Below, in pieces: positions 36,901 to 46,228 of a DNA stretch of 64,000 nucleotides. Source of the DNA: Mytilus edulis (lineage: Eukaryota > Mollusca > Bivalvia > Mytilida > Mytilidae). Every line of letters starts with the position of its first letter. Positions within the stretch are counted from its first letter, which is position 1. The position numbers were made by a program, and so were the translations under genes. The notes under the pieces are model-generated. The model was not told where the DNA came from, did no database searches, and was given only the letters and a program-made list of their open reading frames with translations. The DNA lies in assembly GCF_963676685.1 (NCBI RefSeq), contig NC_092346.1, positions 48,513,062-48,577,061 on the forward strand, read 5' to 3'.

Positions 36901-39900
36901 CACTAGCACATCATAGAAAAGCAAGTGAGTAATCTATGTTTCAAATTGAATAACAAAAATGTCTATATTAAAGGCTGTGGATTTTCTATAAAAATCTTGG
37001 TTTATTTGCCACAAATTACTTTTTTTCTATTAAATGCAATGAAACAGTAAATAATAATGCTTTGCATCAAGTTTCCCCTTGGTATATGTTCAAAATGGCC
37101 TATCTTTATTTATCATTTTATCTGTAGTTTTGATACAATCAAAGTTTGAAAAGTTCGTACAAAAAAATGGCTACAGAAGGGGTCATAAATTTAAACCTCA
37201 AACAAACAATAAACAAGTGAGTGAAAAAAATCCCTTAGTGTGATATATAAGAATAATCTGAATGCTTGCTTTGAGTGTATTTGTTTTTAATTTTTCAGCT
37301 TACAGACTTAAATTTGGAACAAGGCGGTTTTACAGATTGTGGGACGATTGCTACAACACTTTCCACGACAGAAGTGTTTGCTTTAACAATCTCTACAAAC
37401 GACACATCTTTGGTAAGATGTTTATATATTATATGTATTTCAATGCATTGATATCAGTCAACAAATTACATGTTATTTCAATAAGATTTGAGATCGGAAA
37501 AGTCATAGTATGGATAACTGAGTTTATCATATTGTGACTGACCATTTCTGTTAATGATTCGGAATCTTCTTATTCAGTTATTGTGTTTAGAAGATAACTG
37601 TTATAGAAAGTCATATTTCACCTATGTTAATTATGCTTTTCTATTACGTTTTTCCTTTCAGTAAAAGTCTGAGCTTCGACAAAATCTATAAACAACATTT
37701 CTTTGGTAAATGCATTTTTGTGTTATAACAAATTCAATTTCATTGAAACACATAAAATTAAAAATACACACATACAATTGTTAAACCATATTACACCTCT
37801 TTATTATTGTTAGCCGTTTCATTTCGAATTATTTTTGCAGCCAAACTAATCATTGTATTTTAATTATATATTACGCAGTTCTTTGGACGACTTTTGTTTT
37901 CATTAACTTAAATGAATTCATTTAGAATCATTTCAAGAATGCAAAACTTTGTATTCTTTTATTAAAATAATTATTTTTCTTTCAAAACTGGTTATAGGCT
38001 ACTACCATGGTTCGTCTTCCGTTGTTCATGGTAGTGATTATATTAACGACTTTGGATACTATAAGGCTCATCATGGATTTAGTATTGTTAATGGAGGATT
38101 CTCCTACAATGGAGCAGGTGTGTTATTTTGTTAATTTTGTACAAATCCGGAAATAGTTGATATATTAAGAATAATTGTTTTCTACAAAATATATCTAAGT
38201 TTTTTCAGTAAAATTATACACGAAGAACAAAGTCTATCTTTGAGAAATTTAACATTTTTTATAGAGAAATTCATATTAGTAAATATGTTATTATACTTTG
38301 TATTTTTGTAATGTGATAAATTCATCGTTTTTCCACTAGTACCTTAATCAATACAACTTACATATATGTGAGTCAATGATACTTATCATATTTCATCTTG
38401 ATTTTTTAAATCTCTTTAGCTTACAGGCTCAGTTGTAGCAGAACACGTTTTTACAAAGCTTGGAGATCTTGTTATGGCACTTATCATAGTGTAGATGTAT
38501 GTTACGGACGTTTGTTGAAAGACCATCTTTTTGTTGCCCTAGGTAATTGAGTTTTTTTTGTATAAATCAGTTGATATTTTATTAAGGTTAGTTTTGAATT
38601 ATCTTGCATTGCAGTCTATTTGAAATCAGATTTTAACTCTATATTCCAATTGCCATAAAATGTGCACATTATAACCATATTGAAAAAAGAGCTTTTATAT
38701 ATATTTTTGTTTAAACTAACAAAAGTATAGACAGGTTGACAATGAGGGTCGGTTGAAAACAAAACTTTACGACAAAAGAGATGATTTCAGCTTTCCAGTT
38801 GTGAACTTTCCATTTCTAAGTAGCAACATTCCAGCAGCACCTGCATACGGGGTATATATCTCCCAATTGATACGATATTCCCGTGCTTGCATTTCCTATC
38901 ATGATTTTCTTGATAGAGGGTTACTGCTCACAAGGAAGCTATTAAACCAAGAGTTCCAAATGGTGAAATTGAAATCATCCCTTCGTAAATTTTACGGACG
39001 CCATCACGAGTTGGTTGACCGTTATGGAATAACCGTTTCACAAATGATATCGGATATGTTCTTTACGTCGTAACTACAATCCCCTTCCCTTTCATTAATG
39101 TGACCTACCGAATTAGACTATTTACCGGATTTGTAATCACATAAGCAACGCGACGGGTGCCACATGTGGAGGAGGATCTGCTTACCCTTTCCGGAGCACC
39201 TGAGATCACCCCTAGTTTTTGGTGGGGTTCGTGTTGTTTATTCTTTAGTTTTCTATGTTGTGTCATGTGTACTATTGTTTTTCTGTTTATCTTTTTCATT
39301 TTAAGCCATGGCGTTGTCAGTTTGTTTTAGATTTATGAGTTTGACTGTCCCTTTGGTATCTTTCGTCCCTCTTTTATAAAAGTACAATTTTCTATGAATA
39401 AGTCTTACATAACAGTATATGTATTAAAGTATCAAATGTTTTATTTTTTATCTATTTAGGTGGTCACCATGGATACCATAATTATCATGGATATAAATAC
39501 CTCGGATTTAGGATACGTCACAGAAGATTTTCATATCTTGGAAAAGGTAAATACGAATGGTTTTAATAATGTACATGATGTAATGTCAAACTCGATTCAT
39601 TTTATAATCAAATCAATATAATTTCTTTAAATTATTTTAAACATAGATTATTATTACATGTTTTGTAAAAGATAAATGCAAAAAGAATATTGTTGGGTTG
39701 TTTTGGGTTTTTTTTTTTTATGTCATTTGGCCTTATGATATTTTGAACGACTTTGCAATTGAATGAAAATCTACGCTTGAAAACTTGACTTATAATTTTA
39801 CGTTGTTCATACGCGAGTGTCTTCTGTAGTTTAATCAACAATAAAAAAAGGTGTTAAACCTTTTTACTGAAGTGTGATATTTATTATTACTTGAATGCTT

Positions 39901-42900
39901 GCTAAATGCGCAAATCTTAACTTTTCAGCTTACAGACTGAGATGTGGAAGAAGGCGCTTTTATAAATTGTGGGACGATTGCTACAATACTTACCACGACA
40001 GAAGTGTTTGTTTTAACAATCTCTACAAACGACACATCTTTGGTAACATGTATTTTTTTATTTAGATATGACTATAAAATTTAAGCAATCAACACATTAT
40101 ATGTTATTTAAATGGGATTTGAGATCAGACAAGTCTTTGTATGAATAATAGAGTTTATCATATTGTTCCTGACCATGTCTGTTTATCATTGTGAATCTCA
40201 CTTTTCAGTTAATTCGCTAACACGATAAAGATTCAGCTCTGCAATACAATATGCTATAACCAGTCATGTGTCACCTTAGTTAGGTCTGATTTACTAATTG
40301 ATTTAACCTTAACTTATTGAATTTGAAAAACAAATCAGATAAATTATGCTTTTCTATAAAATAATGTATTGACTACTTTGATTCTAATCTTTTCAAATGA
40401 AGGCTTTGGACATGCTCATTTTCATGGATATAAATACCTCGGATTCAGGATACGTCACAGAAGATTTACTTATCTTGGAAAAGGTAAAATTCATAATTAC
40501 TTCTAAGAAGCACTATTAAACTTATGTTGTCTCATAATTCAATCGATATTTGTTTTCATTTCATTTTTTTAACATTAATATTACCAGTTTTACTGAGCCA
40601 CTTGCGCATTTCGACAATTAATCTATCTTCAGAGACGCTTCGAAGCCTCATTTTTAGAAAATAAAAATGTGTATACAAAAGTAGAGAGCTGATTAAAGCA
40701 AAAGGGACTAGATAAAAAGCCTAAGTAAAAAGTGATATGCATGGAGGAGATACCTTCATTACTTTTAATCAAATAACAAAATAATATTTCAAATATTTTT
40801 GAATAGGTCACTGTTTATCTAAGTATGCTTTTGCTTTATAATATTGATTTTTTGGCCAATACCCAATCTCTCCAAAAATAAATGTAGATTAACATATGAA
40901 CACGTTATATAATGTTTTCAAGATATTCATTTTAGAAGTGTTTATTATTCAAAAAAGATTTCTTTGTGTTATATTCTTTACACTTTTCAGCTTACAGATT
41001 GAAATGTGGTAGAAGGCGCTTCTATAGATTGTGGGACAGTTGCTACAACCACTACCATGACAGAAGTGTTTGCTTTGGCAATCTCTTCAAACGACACATC
41101 TTTGGTAACATGTTTATATATTTAGATATGACTATAAAATTTTACAATCAACACATTAACTATTTTTTTATAAGATTTGAGAAGTTAACATTCAGATGAG
41201 GTATCGTATTGTTGAATATAGATGCTTAGATTTGTACCATTGAGATAGTCAACTTACTTAAGTTTTAAAGTCCGGGTCTTCAAGGCATAAAACTTTGCTC
41301 AGTGCTTGGAGCACAAAAATCATGCTCGAAACAAGAAATCAAGCAATTTCATTGGTTGATTTTCGAGTATAAGTACAAAAAAACTGACTCGAAAGTTTTA
41401 TGACCGCAAGGCCGGGTCTTGGTAAAAACTTTAATTTCGATAATTCAATAATCGGGATTGAATAAATTCGATGATATCTGACAATAATATTTTGATAATT
41501 GTTCAGAAATTTGTTAAAATGGTAATATTGAACACACTGACGCGACCTTAAAAAGCTAAACAGTCAAACCTATGACCAGGGTGAATAGATAGGGAGGAAA
41601 AGTGATGTGTTCATTAAAATTAACCCATACTACTCATATGTACTTCATATTAAATTTTAGATTACTATGGTGAATACGCTCATGCCCACATAGGTGCTAG
41701 TTATCGTGGAGACTATGGGTATTATACTACACACCATGGATTTAGTATTGTTGGCGGGAACTTCCTATATAAAGGAGCAGGTAATATTTATTTCTGCATG
41801 GTATATCGGTCGATGAATAAGTAGTCCGATGACAAATAATGGTGTAAGATATAATGATACTTTAAAGCATTCCAATGTTGTGTATCGCTAAAAAAGGTCT
41901 TTACCAAAGCAATTGTAATGTATTTATATGTTAATATTTCTCATGTCATGTGACTATCGGAAGTTCTCAGTGTCATCTCGATACTTAATAAAATTTCGTC
42001 AAGACTACAATACACATGAAATTCTGATATATATTATCTAGTATATGCACTGTTAACCTTTTATTCTAGACATTTTGTAATTTGAATTTGTGTTTTAGCA
42101 TGTTTTAAATCAAAGATGAGAATTTGAATCAAATCAGTGAACACGATTTTGAAAACTAGTGCTCTTTTAATCGACACTGACAAAAAACTAGAAGTCTAAA
42201 TAAGACAGCAACACAATTAACATAACTGTGATGACTTTTTACCATATTTTTGGGTTATTTTGATTTGACTATATTTTGTATTAACAAGAAGAATAAGACC
42301 AATATCAACAAGAGCATACAACAAAATCTAAACATTTTTTTTTACCAGGTTTCAAACTGAGTTGCAGCAAAGCACGCTTTTATAGCGCATGGAATTCTTG
42401 TTACCGATCATACCATAATGTTGATCGATGTTTTGGTACACTTTTCAATGCACATCTTTTTATAAGAGCAGGTAAAACATATTTATTTACTATTTATTTA
42501 CTTGTTTAATATCTTTTTTAACAAGTAATACGCAATAGTTATTTAGCAGAAATTGTTATTTCTTTATTTCATTGTCAATATACAGCTTATACCCTCCCAG
42601 AATATCGCTGGGGTTATGAGTTAATAAAATGATATATGGTTGAAACAATACGTAATCTAGATAAATCTTCGATGGGTTCGTTCCAGATCAAAAGCTACGT
42701 TTTTATTAATTGTTTTATTCAAAAACGCAAATGAAGAGAAGAAATGATAGTAGCACACCCAAAACACACACATAAAAAAGGAAAAAAAGGAAACAATCAA
42801 TGCATCCTTAAGTAAAGGCGTTTTAACTTAGTTTAACACAATTATAGATTCATAAAATGAAATTGAGAATAGAAACGAGGAATGTGTCAAAGAGAAAACA

Positions 42901-43901
42901 ACCAGAATAAAGAACAGAAACAGTCCAAGGTCACTTCTGGGTCTTCAGCTCAGAGAGGAAGTACCTCACCAGGATAAGAGCCTCCAAATCAAAATGTGTA
43001 AAACGTCAGCGAAAATGGACGTCACACTAAAGTGTAAAGTCTAACTCTTAAAAATATAAATGAAGAAAAAAATCTAAAAAGGTCAGAGCCTCCTGACTTG
43101 GGACAAGTGGTGTTAAACATGTTTTGTGAGATCTCAACATCCCCCTATACATATAATCTTTTGTTTTATTCAGTACCTGAAATACGTAATTTCTTCTATT
43201 TGTTTGCAAATTTAATAATTTCAACGACAGTCTCATTCATATTTCTCATGTCTAGGTAAATGTGGTTCCATATACATTGTTGTCTCTTTTGCTACGCTAC
43301 AATGAGGTGCATTTTACTTCAGCATAATCAATTTCGATGCATATGCTCGATTCAATTCAAAAACCATGCGACTGTAAAATATTCCCTTATCTTAGCAGTT
43401 AAATTTCCATTATATATTGTATTTTAAGGTCCAGATTATGATTATAGTTTTCTGAGAAAGAATCTTTACCTTCATCGAAAGATTGCAGCTCACCATGTGA
43501 ACAGGATCAATGCTGTCGCCAATTCTCATGTAGGAAGGATAAACATTGTAGCCCATACCCATACCAGAAATATAAACCACGTGGCCAAGACACATGTTAA
43601 CAGAATATCATCTGAGGCCAATAGTCACATTAAAAGGTTTTTGAAAATTGCAAATAGCCATCTCTACCGTCTACAGAAACATTCAAAAATACATCTACAC
43701 TCTCTAGAAGAACAACACAAGCGTCATCTATTGGAGCGTGAAAACCAACACAAAACCCATGTTGTTAATAAAGAAATATTAAATCACAAACATGAGCACG
43801 CAATCGCAGCAGCCCATCACTATGCAAAGGGAGGTGTGTATGCACCAGCTGGAACAGTGATTAAGACAGTCAGCCATGGTTCATACGGAGATTACAAATA
43901 G
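21952..43901 (+). CDS. Gene B: large secreted protein of alternating Cys and Gly/Tyr/His modules with histidine hendecad C-terminus
   Basis: Thirty-three coding exons were placed: 21952-21997, 22998-23141, 23755-23850, 24377-24577, 24867-25073, 26017-26154, 26538-26603, 27000-27113, 27681-27791, 28303-28425, 28841-28906, 29272-29385, 29954-30064, 30600-30722, 31034-31129, 31767-31880, 32168-32287, 32604-32726, 33032-33127, 33568-33681, 34894-35013, 36056-36178, 36426-36512, 37299-37412, 37998-38117, 38420-38542, 39460-39546, 39929-40042, 40403-40483, 40991-41104, 41661-41780, 42349-42471 and 43429-43901. Their sum, 4122 nt, gives 1373 codons plus a TAG stop. All introns are phase 1; one has a GC donor. 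There are sixteen Cys modules and sixteen Gly/Tyr/His modules, strictly alternating. The body is seven copies of a four-exon unit, the sixth reduced to two exons. Domain family unknown; secretion is supported by the signal peptide, while a structural or metal-binding role is inference. Confidence 0.87.
22998..23850 (+). CDS. Gene B exons 2 and 3: N-terminal linker and first basic strand
   Basis: Exon 2 (22998-23141, 48 codons) is Gly/His/Tyr-rich without cysteine and ends near HAAGHIYH, like gene A exon 2. Exon 3 (23755-23850, 32 codons) encodes GRLYRRFHQFGIDLIGNG, the counterpart of gene A exon 3 with the same length. Confidence 0.82.
24377..25073 (+). CDS. Gene B exons 4 and 5: composite Cys + Gly/Tyr/His exons
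   Basis: Exon 4 (24377-24577) has KCEPLKLYNAFSSCFN and IEDCFPGLI, three cysteines at x11/x9, then GLGVKFVRRGIIY. Exon 5 (24867-25073) has FIWTMTSCYN, HHASICV and GYHGFKIVHGRFSYHGH; its first module cysteine is replaced by Val. Both have the same undivided layout as gene A exons 4 and 5. Exon 5 ends at a GTAATA donor; the open frame read past it to 25222 is intron. Confidence 0.84.
25670..25870 (+). repeat. R1-like fragment in a gene B intron
   Basis: It is a weak match to R1 ('gtgattgcctatgagaaaac', 'aacgagaaaccaacggcc'), in the intron between gene B exons 5 and 6. Confidence 0.4.
26017..26154 (+). CDS. Gene B exon 6: Cys module
   Basis: This 46-codon exon starts AYKLSCSTTRFYSVWNKCYN and ends with a slightly longer HLFVSYSSTSIG tail. 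It is the counterpart of gene A exon 6 and the last exon before the tandem four-exon units. Confidence 0.85.
26538..28425 (+). CDS. Gene B unit 1 (exons 7-10)
   Basis: The exons are 26538-26603 (short Gly/Tyr/His module, LGFKIVHGGFSYHGK), 27000-27113 (Cys module AYTLKCSESRFYKVW, ending GLFG), 27681-27791 (longer Gly/Tyr/His module with acidic DSDYAHGDIDYLG) and 28303-28425 (Cys module AYKLSCKTDRFYRSW, ending HLFVSLG). This order of short strand, LKC-type Cys, long strand, LSC-type Cys is the repeating unit of the gene. Confidence 0.87.
28841..30722 (+). CDS. Gene B unit 2 (exons 11-14), near-identical copy of unit 1
   Basis: The exons are 28841-28906, 29272-29385, 29954-30064 and 30600-30722, the same lengths as unit 1 (66, 114, 111 and 123 nt). 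The encoded proteins are almost identical; one seen change is SLCFD to SVCFD in the second exon. Introns match over most of their length, with offsets of 2272-2303 bases, so this is a recent tandem duplication including introns. Confidence 0.87.
31034..32726 (+). CDS. Gene B unit 3 (exons 15-18)
   Basis: The exons are 31034-31129 (DHGDVHTVHTNYHGYKYLG type strand), 31767-31880 (Cys module AYRLKCSTRRFYGLW), 32168-32287 (GYYHGASSIVNGG start, GFSIVNGGFSYNGA end) and 32604-32726 (AYKLSCSRTRFYKAW, ending HLFVALG). This begins the second subfamily of units; exons 16 and 20 are nearly identical. Confidence 0.87.
31195..31330. repeat. R2 fragment
   Basis: It shares the 'gtcatattcctgacttggta' segment and flanking 'aaatcaaaagctcaa' with other R2 copies. 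Intron of gene B between exons 15 and 16. Confidence 0.45.
33032..36178 (+). CDS. Gene B unit 4 (exons 19-22), with a GC splice donor and a transposon insert
   Basis: The exons are 33032-33127, 33568-33681, 34894-35013 and 36056-36178. Exon 19 must end at a GC donor (GCAAGT from 33128) to keep phase 1. The intron after exon 20 holds a Penelope-like 3' fragment. The intron before exon 22 holds a foldback repeat and a short tandem array. Module sequences closely follow unit 3. Confidence 0.85.
33692..34630 (-). mobile_element. Family P1 3' half inserted in a gene B intron
   Basis: On the minus strand, 34617-34333 encodes the last 94 residues of the P1 reverse transcriptase protein (starting MVKTFTKFYHRYKE, ending SLHRN), followed by its 3' UTR to 33692. 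The upstream part is missing. Intron sequence on both sides matches the uninterrupted paralogous intron after exon 16, so the insertion post-dates that exon duplication. Confidence 0.8.
35206..35390. repeat. Foldback repeat with perfect 35-bp arms
   Basis: Arms 35218-35252 and 35344-35378 are exact reverse complements ('aatgggtgtttttataatgg' starts the left arm), and imperfect pairing extends outward to TATTAA on both sides. The arms contain the word 'ataatggccctg', whose reverse 'cagggccat' is amplified in the array at 35690-35875. Confidence 0.8.
35690..35875. repeat. Short tandem array of about 20 bp
   Basis: Roughly eight copies of 'cagggccattacagaaaaa', with 4 to 8 A between copies. It lies in the same intron as the foldback repeat and shares its core word, suggesting one composite element (inverted 'ttattaaccaact' ends lie at about 35393 and 35925). 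Confidence 0.8.
36426..38542 (+). CDS. Gene B unit 5 (exons 23-26), first Cys module missing a cysteine
   Basis: The exons are 36426-36512 (GYTNYHGYKYLGFRIRHRRF), 37299-37412, 37998-38117 and 38420-38542. In the 37299 exon the first module cysteine reads Phe (AYRLKFGTRRFYRLW; TTT where the others have TGT), leaving two. A dead partial Cys exon lies at 37661-37705 between the second and third exons. Confidence 0.85.
36635..36705. mobile_element. Partial copy of the 1574-1725 foldback element
   Basis: It begins 'aaggaatgactaatattttt' and ends 'acacactggataacgcgc', matching the left arm only. Gene B intron between exons 23 and 24. Confidence 0.6.
37661..37705 (+). pseudogene. Truncated remnant of a Cys-module exon
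   Basis: These 45 bases match the 3' half of exons 16 and 20 (the SLCFNKIYKQHFFG part) and keep the GTAAAT donor. The 5' half is gone, the cysteine codon TGC is now AGC, and spliced in phase 1 the exon would hit TGA. It is therefore treated as dead. Confidence 0.7.
38740..39375 (+). mobile_element. Family P2 Penelope-like 3' part in a gene B intron
   Basis: The frame 38753-39073 encodes the C-terminal part of a reverse transcriptase protein related to P1 (KTKLYDKRDDFSFP, AYGVYISQLIRYSRAC), ending at TAA 39071-39073. The 3' UTR runs to about 39375. The catalytic region is missing. It lies between gene B exons 26 and 27. Confidence 0.7.
39460..40042 (+). CDS. Gene B unit 6 (exons 27-28), reduced to two exons
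   Basis: The exons are 39460-39546 (GYHNYHGYKYLGFRIRHRRF) and 39929-40042 (AYRLRCGRRRFYKLWDDCYN, ending HIFG). The expected long strand exon and LSC-type Cys exon are absent: only 360 bases separate this pair from the next unit. Frame and alternation survive because all junctions are phase 1. Confidence 0.85.
40403..42471 (+). CDS. Gene B unit 7 (exons 29-32), most diverged unit
   Basis: The exons are 40403-40483 (HFHGYKYLGFRIRHRRFTY), 40991-41104 (AYRLKCGRRRFYRLWDSCYN), 41661-41780 (DYYGEYAHAHIGASYRG start) and 42349-42471 (GFKLSCSKARFYSAWNSCYR, ending HLFIRAG). The last two differ more from other copies than units 3-6 differ among themselves, as expected for the older edge of a tandem array. 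Confidence 0.85.
41268..41420. repeat. Imperfect inverted repeat, MITE-like
   Basis: 'ccgggtcttcaaggcataaa' near the left pairs imperfectly with 'ttttatgaccgcaaggccgg' near the right. In the gene B intron between exons 30 and 31. Confidence 0.4.
42857..43150 (-). mobile_element. Decayed family P1 3' end
   Basis: The reverse of the P1 tail can be followed ('tcagagcctcctgacttggg', 'gagatctcaacatccccct') with many substitutions. It lies just before the last gene B coding exon. Confidence 0.6.
43429..43901 (+). CDS. Gene B exon 33: terminal exon with ten histidine 11-mer repeats
   Basis: The acceptor TTTTAAG is followed by 156 codons and a TAG stop at 43899-43901. From 43464 to 43793 there are ten uninterrupted 11-residue units ending in His, for example VNRINAVANSH and VNRISSEANSH. 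The tail is Ala/His then Gly-rich, ending in GSYGDYK. The repeat aligns unit for unit with gene A exon 12. Such hendecads usually form a gently right-handed or straight helical coil; regular His placement could bind metal or respond to pH, which is inference. Confidence 0.87.
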
Positions 43902-43911
43902 AAAGGAAAGA

Positions 43912-44700
43912 GTAAGTATAGTATACAATTGTAATGCTTATTTGAATTAAAGGTAAAAATAGTTTGTAAATGTTTAAATTTCATAAATTCATTTAGATTT
44001 CAATACGTATGGAAAATAATAAATAATAAAATAAGAATGTTCAATTTCAATTGCATTTTTAAGTAAGAAATGTTCCTTTTTAAGAACGTATTTATTTATT
44101 TGCCTGGGATTAATATTCTTTGATTGAAGAAAGAAGTTTTACGATGGAGTATGTGGTTTTGCAACAGTATGAAAACAAGCCTTTACGTAATGTGTACTTC
44201 TTTGGACACGGCAATATACCTATTTAATATATGAAACGAGAATCCCACAACTACTATTGAATACGCAGTAGTCATAACTTTTGAAGTATTTACTTGAAGA
44301 TGTATTGAGGAAGAGGGTACATACTAGTACATACATAAAACTTTTTGATCAAACAGTATTTAATGGTGAATACAATCGTAAGGTGCGTGCCTTTTTTATT
44401 AGATCTTTTGTCGTTATGTAAATGAATTGTACTCTGCAGCATAATAGATATAAATAAAGCATGAACTTGGTATTAGTGTATCGTGGAAATACGAAAGGAG
44501 ATCGGGTCCAAAATCGAAAGCTTCTCATTGCTGTGCATACAACTTTATAAAAAAATATTTTGTTGGACTAGACGGTCTTTTAGCAACACAATCATATATT
44601 TATTTATTCATTTTATTTTAAAATAATAACGCTTATTTTTCTGTTTCAGAATTCAAATACCTGCTGGAAACCATATAATATAGAAATAATAATAAATAAT
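43912..44700 (+). other. Probable 3' UTR intron, last exon and polyadenylation signal of gene B
   Basis: Eleven bases after the stop there is a GTAAGT donor (43912). A strong acceptor (pyrimidine tract then TTTCAG) ends at 44649, and AATAAA follows at 44691-44696. This fits an untranslated last exon starting at 44650. Without transcripts the intron is a proposal. Confidence 0.5.
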
Positions 44701-44814
44701 TGATCAGTATATATATTGTTGTTATTGTTCTTCTTTCATCTTCTAAATGAAATTATCACATAGTTATATAATAAGTGGTTTGATGCTCATATGAGGAAAA
44801 AAGTAAAATATCAA

Positions 44815-45110
44815 AATAACCGAACTCCAAAGAAAAACTCAAATCGGAAAGTCAAATGGTAATATCAAAAGCTGAAAGATATCAAACAAATAGAAAAGAA
44901 TTGTCATATTCCTGACTCAGAACAGTCATTTCCGTATGGAGAATATGATGGATTACATCAGATTTTTGAACTAGCTAAAGTTCTCACTTGTATGCTAGTC
45001 ACATAAAATTTCATGAAATTAACAATGATGTGGGAATAAAACAAACAAACATAATAGTAAAAAATGTCAAAAATAACTGTACAGCAGTCAACATTGTGCT
45101 ATATTCTTAA
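44815..45110 (+). repeat. R2 copy
   Basis: 'cgaactccaaagaaaaactc' through 'gtcatattcctgactcagaa' and onward follows the R2 pattern, diverged. Confidence 0.5.
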
Positions 45111-45544
45111 TCCCTATATAAAAAAATATGTCAAGAAAGAAAAACAAAAAGGCATATAGACAAGGCACATAGCAGAAATGAAAGACTAGACGAAGATGAA
45201 GAGTTGAGTGCATATCTGGATAAAAAAAAGAAAGACAAAGAAATTTGAGTTTAAAACTTTGACTCTAAGCATGAGGTATTTAAGATAAAAGCAAACACTT
45301 AACGACTCTGAATCAAGAAAAAGATGTTTCCATGTAAACCTGTAGATCTTTAACACGTGAACTGAACTGAATTGTGTGGCTGCAGCAAAAAAAAATCGTT
45401 TCTCAGTTAGAATGGCATGTGTTTCAGGAATACTGTCCTGAATTTTTTACAACAATTAAGGTTTAAGAGGCCAATATATGATACCTCAAATTTTTTGAAG
45501 TGTAATAAATTATGACAAATATGCTTACCTTAGGCCTAGACAGT

Positions 45545-45990
45545 TACATATACAAAATTTAATAAAGGCAAAAGTAGTATACCGCTGTTCAAAAGTCAAA
45601 TAAATCTATTCAGAGAAAACAACCCTAGTTACAATCTTAAACCAAAGGAAACACATAAACTATAAGAGAAAAACAAAGGAACAACAGAAACACTTAAGTG
45701 CAACAACACCAAACGCCAACATATATGGAAACGAACTGTTTGGTATCAACTTCCATATTCCTGACTTGGTACAGAACATTTTACGAAATCTAAAGCAAAA
45801 ATGACAACACTTTGTGACAAAAATACAATACAAACACAAGCAAGAACACTCATCAAAGAGAAATGGGAAACATATAGTATGATAGTCGACATACGATAAA
45901 CACCGCAGATCAACAACGAACATCTTCTAACAACTACAGACAACACATGACACCAACAAGAATGTGTCCATAGTACACGGCTGCCCAATC
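45545..45990 (+). repeat. R3 then R2 composite
   Basis: It starts 'ttaataaaggcaaaagtagt' (R3) and later has 'ccatattcctgacttggtac' (R2). The two families may be parts of one longer repeat. Minus-strand frames here are not supported as genes. Confidence 0.5.
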
Positions 45991-46059
45991 CGCATCATTT
46001 TCTATGTTTAATGAAACGTGAAATTGGGAAAAAATCTCTAATTTGGCATTACAATTAGA

Positions 46060-46228
46060 AAGATCATATCACAGGGAACATGTTTACTAAGTTTCAAGTT
46101 GATTGGACTTCAACTTCATCAAAAACTACCTCGACCACAAATTTTAACCTAAAGCGGGACAGACTGACGAACGGACGAACGGACGCACAGGCCAGAAAAC
46201 ATAATGCCCATAAATTGGGCATAAAACA
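46060..46228 (+). repeat. Short dispersed repeat ending in 'gggcataaaa'
   Basis: It contains 'gacgaacggacgaacggacg', 'ccagaaaacataatgccca' and ends 'aattgggcataaaac'. I recall this motif as frequent in bivalve DNA; that identification is from memory, not a search. Confidence 0.5.

Noticed and set aside
43497..43595. Minus-strand frame opposite the histidine repeat
   Set aside because: Shadow of gene B exon 33, which is supported by paralogy with gene A and the ten-unit repeat.
45660..45988. Two overlapping minus-strand frames with many Cys and Phe
   Set aside because: They lie over the R3/R2 repeat in reverse; cysteine spacing does not match any module here.
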